Positions 1-5,017 of a stretch of 5,017 nt of DNA are shown piece by piece (positions within the stretch are counted from its first letter, which is position 1; each line of letters starts with the position of its first letter). The notes below the pieces were generated by a model that was given only the letters and a program-made list of their open reading frames with translations, ran no database searches and was not told the DNA's origin. This DNA comes from Verrucomicrobiota bacterium. Its GTDB lineage: Bacteria; Verrucomicrobiota; Verrucomicrobiae; Chthoniobacterales; UBA10450. Made by a program: the position numbers and the translations under genes. The DNA is taken from contig QHOZ01000217.1 of assembly GCA_003219495.1 (NCBI GenBank), positions 1,328 to 6,344 of the forward strand, read 5' to 3'.

Positions 1-300
1 TTGCGCCGCGTGAGCGCGCTTCCCGGGATTCAAGCCGCCGGATTGACGACCGTGCTGCCGCTCAGCGGATCCAATACCGATAACTCGTTTCATATCGAAG
101 GTCGGAACGAGATGGTCACGAAAGTTTTTCCTGACGAAGAGCTTCGCATCATCACGCCGGATTACTTTCGCGTTTTGCAAACCCCGCTGTTGCGCGGCCG
201 GTTTTTCACCGAAGCCGATAGTACCGACGCGCCCGGCGTCGTGATTATCAATCAAGCGATTGCGAAAAAATATTGGCCGGGCGAGGAAGCGCTCGGATAA
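1..300 (+). CDS. Fragment of second periplasmic (MacB-PCD) domain of the broken permease, 5' partial
   Basis: Ninety-nine residues are open from the window edge to the premature TAA. The TTG at base 1 is an internal leucine codon rather than a credible start, because the text begins in mid-domain (RRVSALPGIQAAGLTTVLPLSG). In ADOP permeases this LPGV-x-x-A-x-x-x-x-LPLSG segment opens the second periplasmic domain. It is followed by the ITPDYFRVLQTPLLRGRFFTEAD segment (around residues 51-73) and the VVIINQAIAKKYWPGEE segment (around 80-96), both hallmarks of the MacB periplasmic core domain. If translated, the product would stop within this domain and lack the last three membrane helices, so it should not make a working permease. 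Confidence 0.6.
   Translation: MRRVSALPGIQAAGLTTVLPLSGSNTDNSFHIEGRNEMVTKVFPDEELRIITPDYFRVLQTPLLRGRFFTEADSTDAPGVVIINQAIAKKYWPGEEALG
298..300 (+). other. Premature in-frame stop codon (TAA), probable nonsense mutation
   Basis: The codon sits between ALG and RINFDD in an otherwise continuous permease frame. Family members carry an amino acid here (G-x-R-I), commonly Gln or Lys. CAA to TAA, or AAA/GAA to TAA, is one base change. The same gene uses TAA as its natural stop at 979-981, which argues against the codon being reassigned as an amino acid in this genome. Confidence 0.8.
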
Positions 301-357
301 CGGATCAACTTCGACGATCACGATCCGGCGAATATAAAGTGGTTCACGATCGTCGGT

Positions 358-981
358 GTGGTGGCAGACATTCATCATCAAGGCTTGGATGTCGATCCAA
401 AGCCGGAGTATTACGGGCCGCATTCGCAACGCGCTTATCGCGGGATGATTCTCGCGGTTCGCAGCACACAAGATCCGCGCGCCTTGATTCCAACGCTGCG
501 AAAGGAAATCGCGGCGATCGATCCTGACCAACCGCTTGCCAACGTCCGCACGCTCGAGACGGTTGCTTCGGAATCGATCGCGCCGCGACGCATGTCGGTT
601 GTGTTGCTCGGAACGTTTGCCGGCATCGCCTTGCTACTCGCGGCCGTGGGAATTTACGGCGTGATTTCTTACCTGGTCGTGCAACGCACGCATGAGATCG
701 GCGTGCGCATGGCGCTCGGCGCGCAACGTCAGGACGTGTTGCGAATGGTGGTCGGTCACGCGCTAAAACTTGTCGGCCTCGGCGCGGGCATCGGTCTCGT
801 TCTTGCATTTCTCTCAACCCGCGCGCTTGCCGCGCTGCTTTACAGCGTCAGCGCATTTGATCTGTCCACATTTCTCTTTGTACCAATCACGCTGGCGGCG
901 GTTGCCGTGCTTGCCAGTTACATCCCCGCGCTTCGCGCCACTCGCGCCGACCCGATGATCGCGCTCAGTCACAACGCCTAA
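358..981 (+). CDS. C-terminal FtsX-domain fragment downstream of the premature stop
   Basis: This is the stretch open in frame 1 after the TAA at 298-300, counted from the first possible start (GTG at 358, with another GTG at 361). Homology actually begins immediately after the TAA, at RINFDD, so the GTG is only a formal start, and no Shine-Dalgarno sequence precedes it. The fragment contains the end of the periplasmic domain and three hydrophobic segments, at about 595-675 (ending GIYGVISYLVV), 763-822 and 862-930. The conserved FtsX cytoplasmic loop QRTHEIGVRMALGAQRQDVL lies between the first two; this loop contacts the ATPase in the family. It ends with PALRATRADPMIALSHNA, the usual C-terminus of these permeases. 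Separate translation is possible but not supported by any start signal. Confidence 0.55.
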   Translation: MVADIHHQGLDVDPKPEYYGPHSQRAYRGMILAVRSTQDPRALIPTLRKEIAAIDPDQPLANVRTLETVASESIAPRRMSVVLLGTFAGIALLLAAVGIYGVISYLVVQRTHEIGVRMALGAQRQDVLRMVVGHALKLVGLGAGIGLVLAFLSTRALAALLYSVSAFDLSTFLFVPITLAAVAVLASYIPALRATRADPMIALSHNA

Positions 982-986
982 CGACC

Positions 987-1664
987 ATGATCAAGCTTCA
1001 CAATCTCGAGCGCTCATATCCGTTGGCGAAGGGAAAATTTTACTACGTGCTGCGGGATGTCGACATCGAAGTTGCGGAGGGCGAGTTCGTTTCCGTAATG
1101 GGGCCTTCGGGCGCGGGAAAATCGACGCTGCTTCACATCCTCGGAATGCACGACCACGGCTGGAGCGGCGAATATTTTTTCAACGAGACCGCCGTTCATC
1201 ATTTGAAAGCCAAGGAACGGGCCGCCCTGCGCAACGAGAACATCGGTTTCGTTTTTCAACAGTATCATTTGCTCGACGACCTGACCGTTTACGAAAATCT
1301 CGAGATCCCGCTCTCGTATCGAAAAGTAAATCGCAATGAGCGAGCGGCGATTGTGGCCGACGCGCTCGATCGATTCCAGATCGTCGCGAAGAAAGATTTA
1401 TATCCGCGCCAGCTTTCGGGCGGCCAACAGCAGCTCGTCGGAGTTGCCCGCGCGATCATTGCCAACCCGAAACTGATTCCCGCCGACGAGCCGACTGGAA
1501 ATCTTCATTCCAGCCAGGGCGAGGAGATCATGCAGCTCTTTCAGAAACTGAACTCCGAAGGCGCAACCATCATTCAGGTCACGCACTCGGAAAAAAATGC
1601 GGCTTACGGAAATCGCATCATCCAACTGCGAGATGGTTGGGTGGTCGAGCCAACCAAAAAGTGA
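987..1664 (+). CDS. ABC transporter ATP-binding protein (MacB/LolD class)
   Basis: This 225-residue cytoplasmic ATPase should power the neighbouring FtsX-type permease. Visible motifs are Walker [10 protein letters not shown] (39-47), Q-loop in FVFQQ (Q91), signature LSGGQ (143-147), Walker B LIPADE (163-168) and H-loop H200 in QVTHSE. The length and the [10 protein letters not shown] segment fit stand-alone MacB/LolD-class subunits. Three positions are atypical: Leu150 follows LSGGQQQ where Arg is usual, Pro165 lies in the Walker B strand where an aliphatic residue is usual, and His174 replaces the D-loop Asp (GNLH rather than GNLD). From memory, I believe L150 and H174 recur in ATPases linked to ADOP permeases, but Pro165 looks odd. 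The catalytic Lys45, Asp167, Glu168 and His200 are all present. The ATG at 987 gives the family N-terminus ([13 protein letters not shown]). It lies 5 bases after the upstream permease stop without an obvious Shine-Dalgarno, which suggests translational coupling. The substrate is unknown. Confidence 0.95.
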   Translation: MIKLHNLERSYPLAKGKFYYVLRDVDIEVAEGEFVSVMGPSGAGKSTLLHILGMHDHGWSGEYFFNETAVHHLKAKERAALRNENIGFVFQQYHLLDDLTVYENLEIPLSYRKVNRNERAAIVADALDRFQIVAKKDLYPRQLSGGQQQLVGVARAIIANPKLIPADEPTGNLHSSQGEEIMQLFQKLNSEGATIIQVTHSEKNAAYGNRIIQLRDGWVVEPTKK

Positions 1665-1669
1665 GGAAG
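1663..1669 (+). promoter_or_regulatory. Ribosome binding site for the intact permease
   Basis: GAGGAAG overlaps the ATPase stop codon (TGA at 1662-1664). Its GAGG core lies 5 bases before the ATG at 1672. This decides the start: the longer reading from an ATG at 1597 would overlap the ATPase by 68 bases and add 25 residues that do not look like the family N-terminus. The overlap of stop and ribosome binding site points to coupled translation of ATPase and permease. Confidence 0.75.
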
Positions 1670-1671
1670 TT

Positions 1672-4176
1672 ATGATACTGGATTCATTTCGGCAGGATGT
1701 GCGCGTCGGACTGCGCGTGTTGCTCAAGGAAAAAACGTTTTGTTTTCTGGCGGTGCTCGTGCTTGCGCTCGGCATCGGAGCCGCGACCACGCAATTCACT
1801 GTCGTCAACGCGATCGTGCTTCGCGGATTTTCGTTCCCGCATCCGGAACAATTGGTGGGCGTGGGTCTGATCGATCCGAAGGCGACCGATCAGGTGAACA
1901 ACTTCGGCAACGGCAATATTCCGTCGGCGCAGGATTACGAAGACATCAAAGCGGCCCAAAAATCGTTCTCGATGATGGCTGGCTATCTCAGTGGATCGAC
2001 AATCAACCTCACTTACAAAAATAATCCGCAGCGTTACACCGGCGGTTACGTCACCGAAGACATGTTCAAGATTGTCGGCGTGGCACCAGTGCTCGGGCGC
2101 GATTTCTCCGCCGAAGACAACAAGGCCGGCGCGGAGAAAGTCACGATTCTCGGTGACGAAATTTGGCGACGCGATTTTGGCGCCGATCCGAATATCATTG
2201 GGCAAAGTGTCCGCGTTAACGGCAAACCGGCCACGATTATCGGCGTGATGCCGCCGGGCTTTAAGTTCCCGTTCTCGGACGAACTGTGGACACCTCTATA
2301 TAATCAGTATCCGCCGGTTCCGCGCGGCCAGCTGCTTATCGGCGCCAGGAATCCCGCTCCCGCGGTTCTGGGTCGGCTAAAGCCGGGCGTAACTCTCGAT
2401 CAAGCGAACGCCGAGATGATCGCGATCGCCAAACATTTGGCGGAGGACAATGCGAAGACGAACCAAAATTTTACATCGGCGAGCGTGCAACCGCTCTTGA
2501 ACGCATTCACCGGTGTGCAGCTGCGCCAAATCGTTTGGGCGATGCTCGCTGCCGTCATTCTCGTTTTGCTCATCGCGTGCGTGAACGTCATGAACATGCA
2601 ATTTGGTCGCGCAGCCTTGCGGGCAAAGGAACTTGCAATTCGCGGAGCTCTCGGCGCGACGCGGTGGCGGCTCGTTCGTCAAATGCTGACCGAAAGTCTG
2701 GTCGTTGCGGTGTTTGGCGCAATTGCTGGTGTGATGCTGGCTTATTGGTCGGTTGATCTCCTGGCGCGCGCGGTGAAAGCCGCTCCATTTCCGCCGCCTT
2801 ATTGGTGGCAGTTCACGATCGACGCCCGCGTTCTCGGCTTCACGCTGATCATCACGCTCGTCGCCACGCTCGCATCCGGTTTGGTGCCGGCGTTCTTGAG
2901 CTCGCGCGGCAACGCGGCTGAGATCATGAAAGAAGGCGGACGTGGTAACAGCAGCCGTCTCGTTAACGTGATCACGCGCGTGCTTGTCGTTGGCCAAATC
3001 GCGTTGACCGCCGCGCTTTTGATTGCCGCCACATTGCAAATCAAATCGATCCGCAATCAAATGAAGCTCGATTACGGCTATGATGAGAACGCTCTCTATG
3101 CCGCGCGCATGGCTTTGATGGAAGGCGCTTATCCGAATGACGACGCGCGACGCGAATTTTTCAAAAAAGCGGTTCGATCATTGCGTAGTAATCCGGAATT
3201 CGAGTCAGCCGCGATGACCGACCGTTTCCGAATGACTTTTGCGGCGAGCGGCCAATATGAAGTCGACGGCCAAAATTATCTGACGGATCGAGATCGGCCC
3301 CGTTGTAACTTCGAATCCGTTTCGGACGGTTATTTCGCGACGCTCGGGTTGAAGGTCTTGGAAGGCCGCGATTTTACGATCGACGACGTCGATTCAAAAC
3401 AACCGGTCGCGATCGTAAACGCAAGCTTCGCCCGAAAGTACTGGGGCAATCAAAGTGCGATCGGTCACCAGGTGCGAATTTTCAATCCGGGTCAGCCGGC
3501 GCCCTGGCGAACGATTGTCGGCGTCGCTCCGGACATGTTGATGCAGGGGCCATTCGATCAGCAAACCGAGACAGCGGGATTTTACACTCCGCTGCTGGGC
3601 GCAACGCCCGCGGCCCAATTCTGCACGATCGTGGTCCGTCCGCGCGCCGGCCAGCGCGCTGAAACGATTGGGCCGGCATTGAGCAGAGCAGTGTCTGAGC
3701 TCGATTCGAACTTGCCCACCTATTTTCCAGGAACGCCGGCCGCGTTTCACAAAGAAGTTCTTTCCGGCAATCGGTTGATCGCCACCCTTTTCACCATCTT
3801 TGGAATTGTCGCGTTCGTTCTCTCGGCCGTCGGACTTTATGGCGTGATGAGTTTTTCGGTGAACCAGCGCACACAGGAGTTCGGCATTCGCATGGCGCTT
3901 GGCGCAGACGCGAAACGAATTTTCCGCATGGTGATGACGCAAGGCGCCTGGCAATTGATGATCGGTCTCTTGCTCGGCGCAGGCGGAATCGCGCTTTTGT
4001 TCGGCGTTGTCGCGGCAGGAGCGCTGAAAAACATTTTGTTCAAGGTCAACGCGCTCGATCCGACAATTTATTTCGCGGTCGCAGCGCTCCTTACCGCGGT
4101 CGCGGCCGCGTCCTGCTTTATTCCCGCGCGCCGCGCAACCCGTGTCGATCCAATGGTCGCGCTTCGTTACGAGTAG
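1672..4176 (+). CDS. Duplicated MacB/FtsX-type ABC transporter permease (ADOP architecture), intact
   Basis: This 834-residue inner-membrane protein has two MacB-like halves in one chain. The first half has TM1 at about 22-46 (FLAVLVLALGIGAATTQF), a periplasmic MacB-PCD domain at about 50-280, then an FtsX domain with TM2 at about 286-306, TM3 at 343-362 and TM4 at 387-408. The loop RAKELAIRGALGATRWRLV before TM3 is the ATPase-contact region in the family. The second half has TM5 at about 437-457, a second periplasmic domain at about 460-695, TM6 at 702-728, the loop QRTQEFGIRMALGADAKRIF, TM7 at about 760-785, TM8 at about 803-822, and the terminal PARRATRVDPMVALRYE. Because one chain holds both halves, it can replace the permease dimer of MacB. 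It lacks the cytoplasmic N-terminal extension seen in some ADOPs. The ATPase ends 7 bases upstream, so the two probably form one transporter. In MacB relatives the periplasmic domains transmit ATP-driven movement to periplasmic partners. No such partner is in the window, and the substrate cannot be inferred. Confidence 0.93.
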   Translation: MILDSFRQDVRVGLRVLLKEKTFCFLAVLVLALGIGAATTQFTVVNAIVLRGFSFPHPEQLVGVGLIDPKATDQVNNFGNGNIPSAQDYEDIKAAQKSFSMMAGYLSGSTINLTYKNNPQRYTGGYVTEDMFKIVGVAPVLGRDFSAEDNKAGAEKVTILGDEIWRRDFGADPNIIGQSVRVNGKPATIIGVMPPGFKFPFSDELWTPLYNQYPPVPRGQLLIGARNPAPAVLGRLKPGVTLDQANAEMIAIAKHLAEDNAKTNQNFTSASVQPLLNAFTGVQLRQIVWAMLAAVILVLLIACVNVMNMQFGRAALRAKELAIRGALGATRWRLVRQMLTESLVVAVFGAIAGVMLAYWSVDLLARAVKAAPFPPPYWWQFTIDARVLGFTLIITLVATLASGLVPAFLSSRGNAAEIMKEGGRGNSSRLVNVITRVLVVGQIALTAALLIAATLQIKSIRNQMKLDYGYDENALYAARMALMEGAYPNDDARREFFKKAVRSLRSNPEFESAAMTDRFRMTFAASGQYEVDGQNYLTDRDRPRCNFESVSDGYFATLGLKVLEGRDFTIDDVDSKQPVAIVNASFARKYWGNQSAIGHQVRIFNPGQPAPWRTIVGVAPDMLMQGPFDQQTETAGFYTPLLGATPAAQFCTIVVRPRAGQRAETIGPALSRAVSELDSNLPTYFPGTPAAFHKEVLSGNRLIATLFTIFGIVAFVLSAVGLYGVMSFSVNQRTQEFGIRMALGADAKRIFRMVMTQGAWQLMIGLLLGAGGIALLFGVVAAGALKNILFKVNALDPTIYFAVAALLTAVAAASCFIPARRATRVDPMVALRYE

Positions 4177-4184
4177 AAAGGAGG
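4177..4184 (+). promoter_or_regulatory. Strong Shine-Dalgarno-like AAAGGAGG at unusual spacing
   Basis: AAAGGAGG follows directly on the stop of the intact permease (TAG at 4174-4176) and matches the anti-Shine-Dalgarno sequence very well. However, the only plausible start, the ATG at 4201, is 16 bases away instead of the usual 5-10. No ATG, GTG or TTG lies between. A weaker purine run (GAAAGA, 4193-4198) sits too close to the ATG to be a classic site. It probably serves the downstream permease, with reduced efficiency. Confidence 0.45.
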
Positions 4185-4200
4185 CCGCGAAAGAAAGATC

Positions 4201-4845
4201 ATGCTGGAAGATCTTCGATTCGCGTTTCGTCAGCTAGTGAAGCATCCCGGCTTCACGCTGATCGCGATTTTTGCGCTCGCGCTCGGAATTGGCGCGAACA
4301 CTGCGATCTTCAGCGTCGTGAACGCGGTCCTCTTGCGACCGCTGCCGTATCCCGATTCGGACAAGATCATTGTTGTGCGTGAGCGCTCGCACAGTTTCGA
4401 GTGGGGCTCGGTCGGTTACATGAATTGGCTCAATTGGCACGCGGCTCAGCGGAGCTTCAACGAGCTCGCTCTTGTTCGCCGCGAGAATTTCAATTTCTCC
4501 AAAGGTGCGGGCGTTGCTGCGCCCGAACGTGTGCGCGGTGCTCGCGCGAGCTCGGAACTTCTTACCGTGCTTGGATTGAAACCAAAGATCGGACGCGACC
4601 TAACGACCGCGGAGGATGTCGATGGAACGCCGAACGTAGTTCTGATCAGCGATAGTTTGTGGCACAAGCAATTCGCGGGAGCGCCCGATGTCCTCGGCCA
4701 GCGCGTTTTGATTGACGGATTGGAACGCGAAATTGTCGGCGTTTTTCCACCGGACGTGCAGCTCGCGCGGAATCCGGACGTCATCGTTCCGCTCGGGGAA
4801 ATCGTCAAGGCAGGCGCTCAGCGATCTGACTGCGATCGCGGTTGA
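4201..4845 (+). CDS. N-terminal fragment of the third permease (TM1 plus first periplasmic domain)
   Basis: The reading frame encodes 214 residues, of which about the first 201 are homologous. It starts MLEDLRFAFRQLVKHPGFTL, the canonical start of this family, so the ATG at 4201 is secure. TM1 spans about 18-41 (LIAIFALALGIGANTAIF), followed by SVVNAVLLRPLPYPDSDKI and a MacB-PCD domain. That domain contains ERVRGARASSELLTVLGLKPKIGRDLT and VLISDSLWHKQFAGAPDVLGQRVLIDG. The last 13 or so residues (VKAGAQRSDCDRG) lie after the deletion joint and are probably out of frame. Compared with the roughly 800-residue family length it is a quarter-length remnant with one membrane helix and no FtsX domain, so it should not transport. 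Confidence 0.7.
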   Translation: MLEDLRFAFRQLVKHPGFTLIAIFALALGIGANTAIFSVVNAVLLRPLPYPDSDKIIVVRERSHSFEWGSVGYMNWLNWHAAQRSFNELALVRRENFNFSKGAGVAAPERVRGARASSELLTVLGLKPKIGRDLTTAEDVDGTPNVVLISDSLWHKQFAGAPDVLGQRVLIDGLEREIVGVFPPDVQLARNPDVIVPLGEIVKAGAQRSDCDRG

Positions 4846-5017
4846 TCTCGAGAAAAAATATCCGGAGACCAACACCGAGCGCCGTGTCGTCATGAAACAA
4901 TTGTTCGAGCAAACGGTCGCCGATTATCGCGAGAATTTGAATTTGCTGCTCGCGGCCGTGATGTGCGTGTTGCTGATCGCCTGCGCGAACGTTGCCAATC
5001 TGCAATTTGCGCGTGCG
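4802..5017 (+). CDS. Continuation of the third permease in frame 2 (TM2 region), open at the window end
   Basis: Seventy-two codons in frame 2 read through to the last base without a stop. Recognisable text starts at RQALSDLTAIAVDLEKKYPETN (from about 4808), which matches QANAEMIAIAKHLAEDN in the intact permease. It continues through VVMKQLFEQTVADYREN into TM2, LLLAAVMCVLLIACANVANL (about 4937-5000), and enters the FtsX loop at QFARA. There is no independent start signal at the fragment's beginning; it is listed because the coding match is clear. The rest of the gene lies beyond the window. Confidence 0.6.

Larger units (their letters stand above)
1..981 (+). pseudogene. MacB/FtsX-type ABC permease (ADOP-like), C-terminal half, broken by an in-frame TAA
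   Basis: This is the C-terminal half of a duplicated inner-membrane ABC permease; the N-terminal half lies before the window. Frame 1 is coding from the first base to the TAA at 979-981, with one premature TAA at 298-300. Homology runs straight through that stop. Before it comes a periplasmic MacB-PCD-like segment ending in the landmark KKYWPGEEALG. After it come RINFDD, then the WFTIVGVVADIHH strand, then a C-terminal FtsX domain. The family normally has G-x-R-I at the interrupted position, often GQRI or GKRI, so CAA to TAA (one C-to-T change) is the simplest origin. The gene lies 5 bases upstream of the ATPase and in the same direction, so it was probably part of the same operon. I infer a recently inactivated gene. 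A sequencing or assembly error is the main alternative. Confidence 0.8.
4201..5017 (+). pseudogene. Third MacB/FtsX-type permease, broken by internal deletion and frameshift, 3' partial
   Basis: This is a second full-type permease downstream of the intact one and in the same direction, cut by the window end. Frame 1 codes for the N-terminus and first periplasmic domain up to IVPLGEI (residues 195-201), then runs out of register to a stop at 4843-4845. Homology resumes in frame 2 with RQALSDLTAIAVDLEKKYPETN and the TM2 segment. In the intact permease, 102 bases separate the Leu of WTPL from the Gln of LDQANAEM. Here the matching Leu and Gln (ctc 4792-4794, cag 4811-4813) are 16 bases apart. 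The deficit of 86 bases is 3n+2, exactly what a shift from frame 1 to frame 2 needs. The conserved LGRLKPGVTL segment is missing. I infer an internal deletion that inactivated the gene; an assembly error is the alternative. Confidence 0.8.

Noticed and set aside
298..300. TAA reassigned as glutamine (alternative genetic code)
   Set aside because: The same gene ends at a natural TAA (979-981) exactly at the family C-terminus, and the intact permease and ATPase contain no internal stops.
344..817. Long antisense open frames, here and at 1398-1808, 1684-2205, 2377-3060, 3394-3954 and 4446-4808
   Set aside because: They lie opposite clearly coding permease or ATPase sequence, are rich in Arg/His/Ala as expected from GC-biased shadow frames, and show no recognisable domain or ribosome binding site.
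1597..1671. Longer N-terminus for the intact permease starting at the ATG at 1597
   Set aside because: It would overlap the ATPase by 68 bases and add 25 non-hydrophobic residues unlike the family start. The ATG at 1672 has a well-placed GAGG and begins directly with the usual amphipathic segment before TM1.
2410..2430. Frequent CGATCG/GCGATCGC-like words, here and for example at 508-525 and 4831-4840, as a possible repeat or recognition motif
   Set aside because: They fall within codons for Ala-Ile, Asp-Arg and similar pairs, with no regular spacing or strand pattern. They look like codon usage rather than a dispersed element.
4801..4860. Programmed ribosomal frameshift in the third permease
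   Set aside because: No slippery heptamer is seen at the junction. The A-run at 4853-4858 lies after the frame-1 stop at 4843-4845. About 28 conserved codons are also missing, which a frameshift during translation cannot explain.
1..5017. Mobile element, CRISPR array, RNA gene or novel defence-type system
   Set aside because: No inverted terminal repeats, transposase motifs, repeat-spacer structure, tRNA or riboswitch fold was seen. All coding sequence belongs to one known transporter superfamily.

Overview
The window is a single-strand (+) cluster of ABC-transporter genes of the MacB/FtsX class. It has moderately GC-rich DNA (mid-50s % by eye) and very short intergenic gaps (5, 7 and 24 bases). 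The permeases have the doubled MacB-PCD/FtsX layout known as ADOP (acidobacterial duplicated orphan permease). That architecture is expanded in Acidobacteriota and is also frequent in soil Verrucomicrobiota and related phyla. I infer a member of one of these groups, probably from soil, but no marker gene in the window settles the phylum.

Layout from left to right. (1) Positions 1-981 hold the C-terminal half of a permease whose 5' end lies outside the window. It is interrupted by an in-frame TAA at 298-300, yet the same frame continues with good homology to its natural stop at 979-981. (2) Positions 987-1664 hold an apparently full-length ABC ATPase of the MacB/LolD class with three unusual residues in its motifs. 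(3) Positions 1672-4176 hold an intact 834-residue duplicated permease. Its ribosome binding site overlaps the ATPase stop codon. (4) From 4201 to the window end runs another permease of the same superfamily. It is broken near 4795-4822 by a frame change that coincides with the loss of roughly 86 bases compared with the intact permease.

The core is an ATPase plus permease pair that could form a transporter of the MacB mechanotransmission type, working on the periplasmic or envelope side. It is flanked by two damaged paralogues. No membrane-fusion protein (MacA/HlyD type), outer-membrane channel, regulator, RNA gene, mobile element or CRISPR is visible, so the substrate cannot be named. No stretch longer than about 300 bases lacks a gene.

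I see no evidence for an undescribed system. The points worth a second look are the two gene-breaking lesions, the unusual ATPase motifs, and the pairing of a normally 'orphan' permease family with its own ATPase.
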